A DNA stretch of 64,000 nucleotides from Cohnella terricola (GCF_007786475.1 NZ_VNJJ01000016.1:35720-99719), one strand, 5' to 3'. Shown: positions 30,914 to 40,867, counted from the first letter of the stretch. A program made the numbers and translations. Notes: generated by a model from the sequence alone, not told the origin.

Positions 30914-31357
30914 ATGGATTTCAGATCATGGTTTCCTAAATCTCCGAAATCGCCGTTAAACGCTAAGCCGCTGGAAGCAGGCCGGCCGTTCCCGATGAAT
31001 CTGCGGACGATGGCGCCGAATGGGCAGACGGTTGCGGTTGGAATCGTCTCTCTTCATTGCTCCCACTGCGTCGATATGCTTCCTCATCTCGTAACCGCAG
31101 TGGTTAAACGACGCATTCCGTTTGTACTCGTTAGCAGCGGAACGCCGCAAGAAAACGCGAACGTCGCGGCTTACTTCGGACACCCGTTTCCGATCGTAAG
31201 CATTGCCGAAGAGGATGTTCAGGGGAGGTTCGGCGTCGAACAGACTCCTTATTTCTATTTCGTGCTCGGTTCGGGAATCGTCGCGGATGGATTTACCGCC
31301 GATACGGCGGAAGACGTGATCGCCCGCTGGCTGCGTCATGGATATCCCCATGCTTGA
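30914..31357 (+). CDS. Thioredoxin-like redoxin with CSHC motif
   Basis: 147 residues with a thioredoxin fold. The active-site motif SLHCSHCVDMLP lies near residue 50 and the cis-Pro segment VEQTPYFYFV near 115. There is no obvious signal peptide, although a hydrophobic stretch might allow membrane association with its partner. It overlaps the next gene, a MauE/DoxX-type membrane protein, by 20 nt. Trx-like plus MauE pairs recall MauD/MauE of methylamine dehydrogenase maturation and similar disulfide-exchange modules. The actual client is unknown. Confidence 0.8.
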   Translation: MDFRSWFPKSPKSPLNAKPLEAGRPFPMNLRTMAPNGQTVAVGIVSLHCSHCVDMLPHLVTAVVKRRIPFVLVSSGTPQENANVAAYFGHPFPIVSIAEEDVQGRFGVEQTPYFYFVLGSGIVADGFTADTAEDVIARWLRHGYPHA

Positions 31358-32171
31358 TCGTCTGAACGGGAGCGTCGCCTTGATCGCTTACGCGGCGAAT
31401 CTTCTGGCTGGAGCGACGTTCATGATGTCCGCCGCAACCAAGTGGAACAATCCCGAGAACTTCGCGCTGTTCCTTTCCCGCTTCTCATGGCCGATAGCGA
31501 ACGGCGGCATCCGCCTGTTGGCTTATGGAGTCATTTTCGCGGAGTCGCTTCTGGCCGCTTCCTTCGCTTTGAACCTGGCCAACGGCTACAGGCAAGGGGC
31601 GGCCGTATTCGCGTTGGCCGCTTTTACGTTTTTTCTTATCCGCAACCGTAAGGAGTTGGCGGATACGGGCTGCGCCTGCTTCGGTGAACGCTCCCGGCTA
31701 AACCGTTTTCCCATCGCCAGAAATCTTGCGCTCATCGTGATCATCATGGTCCCGTTCGCGCTCGGCATAACGTTGACTCCGCATCAATCGGCGATTCAAG
31801 GCACCATATTCGTCGTAGCAGCAATGATCGGATATGGACTCGGAAAACTCGTAAAGCAGCATGATCCTGCCATCCCCCCCGACGCTGGCGAGCTCCCCCT
31901 TCTATTTCTATCCTATCGATCAAGCGGGTTTAAGGAAGCCGACGAGCTGCTTTCCGCCCCTTCCTCCCGAGAAGTGTTCGTCATGCTGGACGCCCCTCCC
32001 TGGATTCTGGAAACCAAGCGGAACCGCTGGTCCTCTCATCGTCTGATCGCCGCGGACGGGCCGATTCCGGACGACGCTCCCTTCGTGATGCACCGCAATC
32101 GAAGGGGCAGACTGAAACGCTTCGGCGAATGGGCCGCTTTTTTACGGCAATATATCGGCGAAGAAATGTGA
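31338..32171 (+). CDS. MauE/DoxX-family membrane protein with C-terminal extension
   Basis: 277 residues. The N-terminal half has about four transmembrane segments of MauE type (LIAYAANLLAGATFMMSAATKW, then segments near 45-70, 75-95 and 125-145) and a conserved cysteine pair in GCACFGE near residue 115. After a fifth segment near 155-175 comes a soluble C-terminal domain (LPLLFLSYRSSGFKEADELL). The overlap with the redoxin gene and the paired cysteines suggest electron transfer between the two proteins. The start could also be ATG at 31350; neither has a clear ribosome site, consistent with coupling. Confidence 0.75.
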   Translation: MDIPMLDRLNGSVALIAYAANLLAGATFMMSAATKWNNPENFALFLSRFSWPIANGGIRLLAYGVIFAESLLAASFALNLANGYRQGAAVFALAAFTFFLIRNRKELADTGCACFGERSRLNRFPIARNLALIVIIMVPFALGITLTPHQSAIQGTIFVVAAMIGYGLGKLVKQHDPAIPPDAGELPLLFLSYRSSGFKEADELLSAPSSREVFVMLDAPPWILETKRNRWSSHRLIAADGPIPDDAPFVMHRNRRGRLKRFGEWAAFLRQYIGEEM

Positions 32172-32190
32172 GACCGTGGCTTGTTGGGTT

Positions 32191-32379
32191 AGCGATGTTT
32201 TTCATCGTATTTGCTCACAACTTGCGTCCCCAGAGACGAATATACGATGTTTTTCATCGCTAATTACCCCGGGAGCGAAACAAAACGTGGCGGTTCCCCA
32301 CTTATAACGATGTTTTTCATCGTACTTGTTCCCAACCCGAGCCACACGTAGCGGAAGTACGATGTTTTTCATCTCTAAC
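32191..32379. repeat. Two units of the dispersed palindromic repeat (copy B)
   Basis: Units begin at 32191 and 32306 (115-bp period), each bounded by GATGTTTTTCATC hairpins, as at 3716 and 63757. Unit 1 has CGATGTTTTTCATCGTATTTG and TACGATGTTTTTCATCGCTA as its two ends. The terminator hairpin that accompanies the other two blocks is absent here. Confidence 0.85.
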
Positions 32380-32502
32380 CATCCCAATCCGTCTGGCTTC
32401 GCTTGAACTTATTTCAATCTTTTTCCCAAGAACGCTTCCGTCGGTTCCCACATATACATAAAGTGGTGAAATTTCTGTCCAGAACAGGGGGCTTGGCTTC
32501 AT

Positions 32503-33912
32503 ATGATGCGGGAATTGGAACAACGGGAACTGGAGAAGGCCATAACCGAAATCACGCAAATCGCCGAAGATTTCGGACTCGATTTCTATCCGATGCGATA
32601 CGAGATTTGTCCGGCGGACATCATCTACACGTTTGGAGCCTACGGGATGCCGACCCGGTTCAGCCACTGGAGCTTCGGAAAAACTTTTAATCGCATGAAG
32701 ATGCAGTACGACCTCGGCCTTAGCAAAATTTACGAGCTCGTCATCAACGCCAATCCGTGCTACGCTTTCCTGCTCGACGGCAACTCCCTGGTGCAGAACA
32801 AGCTGATCGTTGCCCACGTGCTCGCCCACTGCGATTTTTTCAAGAACAACGCCCGGTTCTCGGCATCCAACCGCAACATGGTCGAGAGCATGTCCGCCGC
32901 CGCAGATCGGATTAGCGGGTACGAGATCGAGCACGGAACTGCCGAAGTGGAACGTTTCCTCGATGCGGTCATGGCGGTTCAAGAGCATGTCGATCCGGTG
33001 ATCCGCAAGCCTTATGGCCTCGACCGGAAGCATTACCTGGAGACGCAGCGAAGACGCGAGAGAACGAAAGGGAAGAACTCCGGCCGGCTTGTTTCCCCGT
33101 ATGACGATCTGTGGGACCTGGAGAGCTACGAGGACGCGAATAGGGATAAGAATATCGAGGAAAAAGTCGATGAGAGCCGTCAATTCCCCGCGCAGCCCGA
33201 GAAAGATATTGTCTGGTTCATCCAGGAATTTTCTCCCGTGCTCGAAGACTGGCAACGCGACATCATGAGCATTATTCGCGAAGAAATGCTGTACTTCTGG
33301 CCGCAGATCGAGACGAAAATCATGAACGAAGGCTGGGCTTCGTACTGGCACCAAAGAATCATGCGCGAGCTGCCCCTGTCGAGCGAGGAGACGATCGAAT
33401 ACGCCAAGCTCAATTCCGCCGTAGTCCAACCGTCCCGCCACTCTCTGAATCCGTACTATTTGGGACTTAAGATACTCGAGGACATCGAGAAAAGATTCGG
33501 CCGGGAGAAAATATTCGAAGTGCGCGAATTAGACTCCGACGCGTCTTTCCTGCGCAATTATTTGACCAAGGAGCTTACGGAGGAGCTGGATCTGTACATT
33601 TTCGAAAAAAAAGGGCAGGAGTGGAAAATTACCGACAAAGGGTGGGAGAACATCCGCGATCAGATGGTTTTCTCCCGCGTAAACGGAGGTTTTCCGTATT
33701 TGGAAGTCACGGACGCGGACTTTTCGAGAAGCGGCGAGCTGTACATCAAGCATCAATACGAAGGAACCGAGCTGGATATGAAATACGTGGAACGCACCCT
33801 CCCCTATCTCGTTCAGCTATGGGGCAAACAAGTCCATCTGGAAACGTTCTTCGACGACAAAAAAATTCTGTTCACTTGCGACGGCAATAAGTCGTCCCGA
33901 AAAAACATTTAA
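32503..33912 (+). CDS. spoVR: SpoVR family protein
   Basis: 469 residues, full length for SpoVR, a cytoplasmic protein needed for normal spore cortex in B. subtilis and a functional partner of PrkA and YhbH in many bacteria. The conserved N-terminal block reads [19 protein letters not shown] and then [12 protein letters not shown]; the histidine-containing [13 protein letters not shown] lies near residue 280. ATG at 32503 follows AGGGGG at about 9 nt. prkA lies 9 kb away on the opposite strand, and no yhbH is seen in the window. A strong terminator follows. Confidence 0.95.
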   Translation: MMRELEQRELEKAITEITQIAEDFGLDFYPMRYEICPADIIYTFGAYGMPTRFSHWSFGKTFNRMKMQYDLGLSKIYELVINANPCYAFLLDGNSLVQNKLIVAHVLAHCDFFKNNARFSASNRNMVESMSAAADRISGYEIEHGTAEVERFLDAVMAVQEHVDPVIRKPYGLDRKHYLETQRRRERTKGKNSGRLVSPYDDLWDLESYEDANRDKNIEEKVDESRQFPAQPEKDIVWFIQEFSPVLEDWQRDIMSIIREEMLYFWPQIETKIMNEGWASYWHQRIMRELPLSSEETIEYAKLNSAVVQPSRHSLNPYYLGLKILEDIEKRFGREKIFEVRELDSDASFLRNYLTKELTEELDLYIFEKKGQEWKITDKGWENIRDQMVFSRVNGGFPYLEVTDADFSRSGELYIKHQYEGTELDMKYVERTLPYLVQLWGKQVHLETFFDDKKILFTCDGNKSSRKNI

Positions 33913-33920
33913 ACCGCAAG

Positions 33921-33952
33921 GAAGCCGTCCCTGTCGATAAGGGGACGGCTTC
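33921..33952 (+). terminator. Terminator after spoVR
   Basis: Stem GAAGCCGTCCC / GGGGACGGCTTC followed by TATTTCG, 8 nt after the stop. It also lies just beyond the convergent chemoreceptor gene and may serve both. Confidence 0.85.
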
Positions 33953-33964
33953 TATTTCGCTTGT

Positions 33965-36070
33965 CTATATTTTGAATCGGGACAGCCTCTGCAACAGTTC
34001 CTGAACCATGCCGCTAAGCGCCGCCGCGGAAGAAGCGATCTCTTCCATCGATGCGAGCTGCTCCTGCGATGCGGAAGCTACGCTCTGGGAATTGCCCGAA
34101 GCTTCTTGCGCCAGCCGGCTCAGCTCTTCGATTGAAGCGCCGACTTGCTCCGAACCGGCGTTCATTTCTTCGGAAACCGCAGACATTTCCTGGATCTGAC
34201 CGTTCACTTGCTGCATCTCCGTCGCGACGGCACGGAACGTATCCGAGCATTCGACCATATATTGTTCGCTTATCGCGATCTCGGATGCACCTTGTTTCAT
34301 TCTGTCCGACGCGCGCACCGTCTCCTCCTGAACGGACGACACGATGGTCGAGATTTCTTCAGCGGCTTGCAGCGTCTGATCCGCCAACTTGCGGACTTCG
34401 GCGGCGACGACAGCGAAGCCTCGTCCGTGTTCCCCTGCCTTGGCCGCCTCGATCGCGGCATTAAGCGCAAGAAGATTCGTCTGGCTGCTAATGTCGGATA
34501 TTAACCCGATGATGCCTCCGATCTCGACGGAACGTTCTCCCAATCGATCCATGAGAAGCTCGGCCTCGGCAACCGTCCTCTTCAGTCGCGCCATTTGCTC
34601 TCCGGCTTTATTCATACGGGCATTGCCCAATTCCGTCTGCTCCTGAACTTCTTGGGCGGAAGCGGATACCGCCTCGGCGGAGTCGGCGATCCGCTGAATG
34701 CCGACAGCCATCTCTGTCAACGATTGGGCCGTTTCTTGCGTATGGCGGTTTTGCGTCTCCGATCCAGCCGCGACCTGTTCGATCGATCTGGCGATCGTCT
34801 CCGATGCCAGGCTCGTCTGCTCTGCGCTCGCGGTGAGCTCCTCGGAAGTCGCCCCGACCGACATAGACAGGTCCGATACCAATCGGAACATGCCGCGGAG
34901 TTCTTCGGTCATCCGATTGAAATCGCCCGCAAGTTGACCGAATTCGTCTTTGCTGCGAATATCGACCCTCTGCGTCAGATCCCCTTCCGCCATCAGATTA
35001 ACGCTGCCGGCCAAGGAACGGACAGGCCGAATAATCATCCTTCTTGTTAAGAACGCCAACACGACGCCAAGGACAAGCACCGCCGACAAGCTTACGATCT
35101 GAGCCGTGGTCCGGCTTTGATTGTACGATTCCAAAATTCGCTCCCGGGAAATGACCGATTCGGTATACATCACGTCATCGCTGCCGTCTACCCGGATCGT
35201 ATGGAACATGCGCAGCACTTCGTCACCCGATTCGTCTTTCGTATAACTTTGATTTACCGCGCCGGATTTGACTTTGGCGAACAGCTCCTTTTTCTCCTCG
35301 CTGTCTTCGTACGGTTTGGAAATCAATTCGGGGTGCGCGGGATTGACCACATAATCGCCTTTCCCCGAGATCATCGCGACGTATCCTCCAAGCGGAGTAT
35401 GCTTCGATGCGTTTCTTTGCAAGGAATCGAGTGCGAAATCGACCCCGACGATGCCTAGAAAACGATTCCCGTCCAGAATGGGGACGACCAGCGAAGTCAT
35501 CTGCACGGAACGCCCGCCAGTTTTGTAGTCGTAAGGCTCCAGAAGGGCCACCTTTCCGGTTTTTTTCGGAATGAGATAATAGTCTCCGGTTCCTTCTGTG
35601 TCGTACTCATCAGGCGTTTCCACGACGACGTTGTCACCGTCCCGAACGATGTAAGTCAAGAAACGTCCAGTTTTGTTACCGTGAGAACCGCGGTCTGCGT
35701 AATAGGCATCTTTGCCGTCGAACGCGTTCGGTTCCCATAACGTATAAGTACCCAGAATATCGGAGTGGGCATTCAACGTTGCCTTAAGCAGATCGATGAC
35801 GTCCTCGCGGGACAATGAGTGCCCCCCTGCTGCCTGAAGCAGCTCACGACCTAGCATGTCCAGCTCCTGCTTCAAGCCTTCGAGTTTTCTTTCAAATTCG
35901 GTTCCGAATTGTTGACCGGCAAGTTGCGCTTCCGCCTCGCCCCGGCTGATGCTGATTTTTTTCATATCGTTCAAGGTCAATTGAAGCATAACGGCAAAAA
36001 CAAGGATCAAACATATTGCAAGCGACACGATAAACTTCGTCGTCAAGGAAAAACCGCTTTTCTTTTTCAT
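33965..36070 (-). CDS. Methyl-accepting chemotaxis protein with dCache sensor
   Basis: 701-residue transmembrane chemoreceptor. TM1 lies at about residues 12-32, an extracellular double-Cache sensor follows (about 35-305, with [10 protein letters not shown]), then TM2 at about 312-335. HAMP follows (about 336-388), then the cytoplasmic signalling helices with the hairpin motif [20 protein letters not shown] and [15 protein letters not shown]. It relays ligand binding to CheA/CheW. The ligand is unknown; dCache domains often bind amino acids or organic acids. ATG at 36070 follows GGATAGAGG. No che genes are adjacent. Confidence 0.93.
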   Translation of the reverse strand: MKKKSGFSLTTKFIVSLAICLILVFAVMLQLTLNDMKKISISRGEAEAQLAGQQFGTEFERKLEGLKQELDMLGRELLQAAGGHSLSREDVIDLLKATLNAHSDILGTYTLWEPNAFDGKDAYYADRGSHGNKTGRFLTYIVRDGDNVVVETPDEYDTEGTGDYYLIPKKTGKVALLEPYDYKTGGRSVQMTSLVVPILDGNRFLGIVGVDFALDSLQRNASKHTPLGGYVAMISGKGDYVVNPAHPELISKPYEDSEEKKELFAKVKSGAVNQSYTKDESGDEVLRMFHTIRVDGSDDVMYTESVISRERILESYNQSRTTAQIVSLSAVLVLGVVLAFLTRRMIIRPVRSLAGSVNLMAEGDLTQRVDIRSKDEFGQLAGDFNRMTEELRGMFRLVSDLSMSVGATSEELTASAEQTSLASETIARSIEQVAAGSETQNRHTQETAQSLTEMAVGIQRIADSAEAVSASAQEVQEQTELGNARMNKAGEQMARLKRTVAEAELLMDRLGERSVEIGGIIGLISDISSQTNLLALNAAIEAAKAGEHGRGFAVVAAEVRKLADQTLQAAEEISTIVSSVQEETVRASDRMKQGASEIAISEQYMVECSDTFRAVATEMQQVNGQIQEMSAVSEEMNAGSEQVGASIEELSRLAQEASGNSQSVASASQEQLASMEEIASSAAALSGMVQELLQRLSRFKI

Positions 36071-36270
36071 CCTCTATCCACTCTCCATCTCTATCTATAA
36101 CGACATATATCGACATTAATCGACAAAGCCTGAAGAGTTTATGTTCCGAAAATTGAATAAGTGCCAATGTTCTAACTTTCTGAAAAATCCGATCTCTCAA
36201 GTGATTAGCGTTCGATGTGTAAGAATGGGACATTTGGTAAACCTTTTGATAAAGAAAGGAGCGAATAAAC

Positions 36271-37137
36271 ATGACCCAAATGCAGCGTCCCTCTTCTTTT
36301 CCTCCGCAGCATCAGAATAGGCAGCCGGGCATCGAGCAGAATATGAACCCGATTCCGCAATCCGAGTCTCCGATATATAAACCGGCTGGCAAGTTGGCAG
36401 GCAAAGTCGCCCTCGTCAGCGGCGGAGACAGCGGGATCGGGCGAGCTATATCGATCGCGTACGCGAAAGAAGGTGCGGATATCGCGATCGTTTACTTAAA
36501 CGAGGACATCGACGCGGAAGAAACGAAAAAGCAGGTTGAAGCTGGAGGAAGGCGCTGTCTTCTGCTTCGTGGAGATATCGGCGACACGCTGTTCTGCAAG
36601 CAAGCCGTTACGCAAGCGGTCAGCGATCTAGGCCGCATGGACGTCCTCGTGAATAACGCAGCGGAGCAGCATCCACAAGACAAGATCGATCAAATTACGC
36701 CGGAGCAGCTTGAGCGAACATTCCGTACAAACGTATTCGGCATGTTCTATCTGACGCAAGCGGCGATGCCTTATTTGAAATCCGGCTCGGCGATCGTGAA
36801 TACGACCTCGATTACCGCTTATCGCGGCAGTCCTTCCCTGCTCGACTATTCGGCCTCGAAAGGGGCGATCGTCTCCTTTACTCGCTCGCTTGCGATGAAC
36901 GTCGTCGGCCAAGGTGTCAGAGTAAATGCAGTAGCGCCGGGGCCGATCTGGACACCGCTCATTCCTTCTACCTTCGACGCCCAGAAGGTCGCGAAATTCG
37001 GTGCCGACACGCCTATGAAACGGGCGGGGCAGCCGGACGAGCTTGCGCCCGCTTTTGTCTTCCTGGCGAGTGAGGACTCGTCCTACATGACGGGCCAGAC
37101 GCTTCATGTCAACGGCGGCGAGATCGTGAACGGGTAA
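36271..37137 (+). CDS. SDR-family oxidoreductase (general-stress YdaD/YhxC type)
   Basis: 288 residues with a 40-residue polar N-terminal extension, characteristic of the general stress protein 39 group of short-chain dehydrogenases. The cofactor motif is SGGDSGIGRAISIAYA (near residue 50), followed by NNAAEQH. The catalytic Ser-Tyr-Lys are in NTTSITAYRG and YSASKGA. The substrate is not known. ATG follows AAAGGAGCG and a terminator follows. It is a single-gene unit divergent from the chemoreceptor. Confidence 0.9.
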   Translation: MTQMQRPSSFPPQHQNRQPGIEQNMNPIPQSESPIYKPAGKLAGKVALVSGGDSGIGRAISIAYAKEGADIAIVYLNEDIDAEETKKQVEAGGRRCLLLRGDIGDTLFCKQAVTQAVSDLGRMDVLVNNAAEQHPQDKIDQITPEQLERTFRTNVFGMFYLTQAAMPYLKSGSAIVNTTSITAYRGSPSLLDYSASKGAIVSFTRSLAMNVVGQGVRVNAVAPGPIWTPLIPSTFDAQKVAKFGADTPMKRAGQPDELAPAFVFLASEDSSYMTGQTLHVNGGEIVNG

Positions 37138-37148
37138 TGCGAACACAA

Positions 37149-37189
37149 GGAACCATTCCCATCTGAAGTTGGGGGTGGTTCCCTTTTTC
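37149..37189 (+). terminator. Terminator after the SDR gene
   Basis: Stem GGAACCA.TCCC / GGGGGTGGTTCC followed by CTTTTTC, 12 nt after the stop codon. Confidence 0.85.
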
Positions 37190-37202
37190 TATGTGTCTTG
37201 CC

Positions 37203-37232
37203 AAAAAAAATAGACATGCGCAAAAGCGCATG
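37203..37232 (-). terminator. Terminator after the MATE transporter gene
   Basis: Short stem CATGCGC / GCGCATG with a 4-nt loop; the minus strand then runs into T8. Confidence 0.8.
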
Positions 37233-37245
37233 CCTGTTTGAATGA

Positions 37246-38592
37246 CTATCCGTGAGCAACCCTTAATTTTATTGAAGCAAAGTCGGTTCGATAATACCTG
37301 ATCATGACCGCCAGTCCGAGAGCGACAAGGAACGAGTAAAGTGCGAGCCATGCGCCCATGCTTCCCCACTTGAAGACGATGACGAACAGATAAGTCAGCG
37401 GTATAAACATAGCTATGCTTAGTATGAACGAGATTATCATCAGGAATGTCGTGTCTCCGATTCCTCTCAAGCCCCCAGCGTAAAAATTGTAAAAACCGTC
37501 GAAAATTTGCAAATACGCCGACACTTGAATGAGGTGTGCCGCCAACTCGTAGACGCCGGGATCGCTGCTGTACAGCTTGGCGATCGGCACTGCCCAGATC
37601 AGTTCGACCGTTCCCAGCAGGACGAGGAATATCGCGCCGAGAACCGCCGTGTTCGTCCCCGCTTTCTTCGCCCGATCCGGCCTGCGTTCCCCGATCGCTT
37701 GTCCGACCAGTATCGTCGCCGTCGATCCGAACGCGAAGGCAGGCATAAATCCGAAAGACATGATGCTAAGCGCCACTTCGTTCGCCGCTGCCGCCATATC
37801 CCCGAGAGTCAGGACGAATATGGTGAAAATATACATCGACACGCTCATCGAGAACTCCTGTAGTCCCAGCTTGCTGCTTTCCTTAGAAATCAGCCTAAGC
37901 TCGTTCCACTCCGGACTTTGCAATTTGCGAGTCTGGTAACGCTTATGCATCGGTCCCCAGAATACGGCTAGGCAGACGAGCAGTTGCACTGCTTCCCCGA
38001 TTAATAGCGCATAACCGGCCCCTATAATTCCCATATTCGGCAATCCCCAATGACCGTAAGTTAAGCCGTAAGTCAACCCAACCATAATCACATTCGCCAC
38101 GATCGACACGATCATAGATGTGCGGGTATCCCCGACGCCACGGAAGAAGCCATGAAATACGAAACTGATAATACCGAAAGCCATTGCATAGAATCGAAGT
38201 TCCAGATACTCTCCCCCGGTCGAGACGAGTTCGGCCGAGCCTCCCGTCAACCTTAGAACGGCTCCGCTTGCGAGCCAACCGGCTAGAGCGATGACGACAC
38301 CGACCCCCGCGCTTACGAAGAGGGCCAGATACATCCTCTGCATACCCTTGCGCATTTCGCCGGCACCGAAGTTCTGCGCGACTAGATAATTAATGGAGTG
38401 CCCGATTCCCGAGAAGATCGCGAATACGTTGTACATAATGATATTGGATACGCCAACTACCGCAATGACCACGAATCCGAGATCGCCGACCAGAATGAGG
38501 TTGATCGTGCCGGTTAGCGTTTGCGTCGCAAACGCGAATAGAGATGGAAGCGCCAGTACCAAAATGCCGTACCAGCTTTTAAACAATTTCAT
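37246..38592 (-). CDS. MATE-family multidrug/Na+ antiporter
   Basis: 448 residues with about 12 transmembrane segments in two related halves, typical of MATE exporters that expel cationic or organic compounds using Na+ or H+. The first segments read ILVLALPSLFAFATQTLTG and the C-terminal half includes FGSTATILVGQAIGERRPDRA, the conserved MATE repeat motif, matched earlier by HSINYLVAQNFGAGEMRKG. ATG at 38592 follows GGTAGGAC. Substrate cannot be inferred from context. Confidence 0.9.
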   Translation of the reverse strand: MKLFKSWYGILVLALPSLFAFATQTLTGTINLILVGDLGFVVIAVVGVSNIIMYNVFAIFSGIGHSINYLVAQNFGAGEMRKGMQRMYLALFVSAGVGVVIALAGWLASGAVLRLTGGSAELVSTGGEYLELRFYAMAFGIISFVFHGFFRGVGDTRTSMIVSIVANVIMVGLTYGLTYGHWGLPNMGIIGAGYALLIGEAVQLLVCLAVFWGPMHKRYQTRKLQSPEWNELRLISKESSKLGLQEFSMSVSMYIFTIFVLTLGDMAAAANEVALSIMSFGFMPAFAFGSTATILVGQAIGERRPDRAKKAGTNTAVLGAIFLVLLGTVELIWAVPIAKLYSSDPGVYELAAHLIQVSAYLQIFDGFYNFYAGGLRGIGDTTFLMIISFILSIAMFIPLTYLFVIVFKWGSMGAWLALYSFLVALGLAVMIRYYRTDFASIKLRVAHG

Positions 38593-38704
38593 GCTGTCCT
38601 ACCGTCCTTGCTAGATTTGATCTCCCCATTCTGAATGAGTTCCAAAGCGAAGTCAATAAAATAATCTGCCGTTTTTTTATTGCATTGTGCTATGTTTTCG
38701 CGGC

Positions 38705-39553
38705 CTAGCGTTTCACTGCGAATATGCTCAGACGGCGATAGTCCGCTATCCATTTTGTTCCGTCGTATAGCGTCTCTTTCAGCTTTTCCGAAGCGTCCCT
38801 GATCCACTTCTCCGACTCCAACCGATCGGCCATGGGGAACATCGCCGTCCCGAACATGCTTAGCCAATCTCTCATTCCCTCTTCACCGTTATTCAAGATG
38901 GTAGGGCGATCGAATAGGCGCGCGATCCGCACTTCCATTCCGTACTTTTCAAGTAGCGATGCATATTCCCCGACCTTCGGAAAATACCACGGCATCACGA
39001 ATGCCTCTTCTCTCTCGTAAGAAAGCAATGTCTGCTCTACCGCCGTAATAATGGCGCTCACATTACCGTATCCGCCGAATTCGGCAACGAGTCTTCCGCC
39101 AGGCACGAGTCCGGACGTCATGCTTTGAATCGCCGTTTCAGGCTCCTTCATCCAATGCAGCGCCGCATTGCTGAATACCGCATCATAGGACTGTTCCGAT
39201 CTCCACCCCATGCCGTCCGCACACATGAACGTAATATTAGGAAATTTGCTTCGCGCTCTTTCGACCATTTCCGGGGAAATATCCACCCCTACGACTTCCG
39301 CCCCCATTCCCGAGATCCGCGCCGCCAAGTCTCCAGTACCGCACCCGAAGTCGATAATCCGCTCCCCTTTTACCGGCTTAAGCCACTCCTTCACGATATC
39401 TTCCCCATACTCGGACACAAAACTCATTGCCTCGTCGTACGTCTCAGCTTGCCAATGCACTTTCTGCATATTTTGCGCCTGATGCGCATTTGGCTCTTGC
39501 TGCGCGCGTTGCGACATTGACTCTATTCTATTTCCCTCTTCTTGTCCCGCCAT
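38705..39553 (-). CDS. Class I SAM-dependent methyltransferase
   Basis: 282 residues. A polar, Gln-rich N-terminus (about 1-30) precedes a Rossmann-like methyltransferase domain with SAM motif I IIDFGCGTGDLAARI near residue 68, the acidic motif II VVGVDISPEM, and ALHWMKEPE near 135. The overall pattern resembles trans-aconitate/UbiE-like enzymes acting on small molecules. ATG at 39553 follows AGCAGGAG. The upstream region holds a perfect palindrome. Substrate unknown. Confidence 0.88.
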   Translation of the reverse strand: MAGQEEGNRIESMSQRAQQEPNAHQAQNMQKVHWQAETYDEAMSFVSEYGEDIVKEWLKPVKGERIIDFGCGTGDLAARISGMGAEVVGVDISPEMVERARSKFPNITFMCADGMGWRSEQSYDAVFSNAALHWMKEPETAIQSMTSGLVPGGRLVAEFGGYGNVSAIITAVEQTLLSYEREEAFVMPWYFPKVGEYASLLEKYGMEVRIARLFDRPTILNNGEEGMRDWLSMFGTAMFPMADRLESEKWIRDASEKLKETLYDGTKWIADYRRLSIFAVKR

Positions 39554-39636
39554 TTCCCATCATCTCCTGCTTTATTGATACTTCAGTTATAGCATGATGA
39601 TGTTTATTATAATAATATATATAAATTATATTCTTA

Positions 39637-39651
39637 ATAGTTATTAACTAT
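39637..39651. promoter_or_regulatory. Perfect palindrome in AT-rich promoter DNA
   Basis: ATAGTTATTAACTAT is a 7-bp inverted repeat around one central base, in very AT-rich DNA about 85 nt upstream of the methyltransferase gene. It could be an operator; the binding protein is unknown. Confidence 0.4.
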
Positions 39652-39740
39652 AAATGGAGAAATCGTTATCCCCTAGCGTTTCGAATCCGCCCTGCATTCG
39701 TGCGTCTCTAGTCCGGCCAAACCTAATTAGACACACAAAT

Positions 39741-39764
39741 AAAAAACCAAACCTCGGCGGCTTG
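39741..39764 (-). terminator. Terminator of the agr-like operon
   Basis: Minus-strand stem CCAAGCC / GGTTTGG followed by TTTTTTATTTG, 30 nt downstream of the LytTR gene. Confidence 0.75.
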
Positions 39765-39794
39765 GCTCTTGTTTCCTAATGGCGAGTAGGTCAC

Positions 39795-40181
39795 TTATTT
39801 CCAGAACAACGACGGCTTTGGAATCGCCTTGTACTTAGCATTATCTTCTTTAGCCAGATGTTGCACCTTGCTCACATTTGCTTCCGAGACAGTAGCAAAT
39901 TTGCTGTCCTTGCTCCATGGTTGCTCAAAGTAAACCTTGCGAGCCTTTGGATCAAAAGCCTTAACATGGTTCATGTTTACGATATTCGTTCGATCCAGTC
40001 GTTCAAACCCTAAATCCTTAAACAAAATAAGCAGTTCTTCGAGAGTAGTGGGATAGAAATACATGCTGTCCTTCGTGTAAAACTCAGGACCATCCGCTGT
40101 TGGTTTTATCGCGATTAGGTCTTCAATGTTAACGGAGCACGGATTTCCATCACGATCCAATAAACGGATTTGTTCAGACAT
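39795..40181 (-). CDS. Stand-alone LytTR DNA-binding regulator
   Basis: 128 residues comprising essentially only a LytTR domain. RLDRTNIVNMNHVKAFDP (near residue 65) matches the conserved core in which LytTR proteins read LIRIHRSYLVN, and EDLIAIKP opens the domain. AgrA-type regulators normally carry an N-terminal receiver of about 120 residues with a phospho-acceptor Asp; none is present, and the start (ATG after AAGGGATG) leaves no room for one. It is the last gene of the sensor-agrB-agrD-LytTR operon, 30 nt after agrD. It is inferred to be the output regulator, perhaps held by the membrane protein rather than phosphorylated. Confidence 0.88.
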   Translation of the reverse strand: MSEQIRLLDRDGNPCSVNIEDLIAIKPTADGPEFYTKDSMYFYPTTLEELLILFKDLGFERLDRTNIVNMNHVKAFDPKARKVYFEQPWSKDSKFATVSEANVSKVQHLAKEDNAKYKAIPKPSLFWK

Positions 40182-40211
40182 GATATCATCCCTTCTGTCA
40201 TTCTAGAATTG

Positions 40212-40340
40212 TTACGCAGTCTTCTTAAGTTCGGCTGGCACTTCCGGACGATAAACCGCCCACCAGCAAGCCGTGCTAACGAATACGACAGCAGCCATTG
40301 CTAACATCTTCGAAATTACGACAACCGATTTTTTCTTCAC
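40212..40340 (-). CDS. agrD: AgrD-like cyclic lactone autoinducer precursor
   Basis: 42 residues encoded between agrB and the LytTR gene. It shows the three AgrD parts: a basic amphipathic leader (MKKKSVVVISKMLAMAAVVF), a core STACWWAVY with the single Cys that would form the thiolactone, and an acidic/Pro tail RPEVPAELKKTA that matches the conserved AgrD recognition tail (compare EVPKEL of staphylococci). GTG at 40340 is preceded by GGAGGT inside agrB, and its GTG overlaps the agrB TGA. The exact ends of the mature peptide cannot be set from sequence. Confidence 0.88.
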   Translation of the reverse strand: MKKKSVVVISKMLAMAAVVFVSTACWWAVYRPEVPAELKKTA

Positions 40341-40867
40341 GACGCACTCACCTCCTTCCTGAAAGTTATCAGCGTTATCGCTTGAATAAAAAACGCTAGA
40401 GTCACGATAGGATTATGGAGAAGTAAACTTACAACTACTAATATAACAGAAATGACTTTGAATAATGGGAAAAACTTCTCGGATATTCGAATATGCTCTC
40501 TGATGTTGGAGGGAGCAAAGATCAACACTAACAGCAAAGTAAGAGAATTGATCACCCAGAACCAAAGATCGTTAACGGGTATAAATGGAATAGTTACAAA
40601 AACAAAAGACGAGAATAACAGACACGACAACGGAGTTTTAAAATGGTATCCGCCGGAAACGAACCTCAGAATCATGAAACTGAATGCCGCGATCAGCGTT
40701 TCGAGTAACTGCCCCAAACATAGACCGACAATAAGAGCCGTAGCGAACGTAAGCGTGTTATGTATGATTCCGAACAACGCGAATTTCATAACCTCAACGC
40801 TTGCCGTCTCTTCAGGATTTGCCTCCTTCAGTTTCACCGCAATTTTACTGGCCAGAGCATCAATCAA
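40337..40867 (-). CDS. agrB: AgrB-like autoinducer-processing endopeptidase
   Basis: About 176 residues with several transmembrane helices. It carries the AgrB signature RFVSGGYHFKTPLSC (near residue 70), which supplies the catalytic His and Cys that cleave AgrD at its C-terminal side and promote thiolactone formation. TTG at 40867 is preferred as start: the ATG at 40876 lies only 1 nt after AGGAGG, whereas the TTG has good spacing and gives the usual MIDALASKIA opening. Overlaps with genes on both sides show tight translational coupling. Confidence 0.92.
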   Translation of the reverse strand: MIDALASKIAVKLKEANPEETASVEVMKFALFGIIHNTLTFATALIVGLCLGQLLETLIAAFSFMILRFVSGGYHFKTPLSCLLFSSFVFVTIPFIPVNDLWFWVINSLTLLLVLIFAPSNIREHIRISEKFFPLFKVISVILVVVSLLLHNPIVTLAFFIQAITLITFRKEVSAS

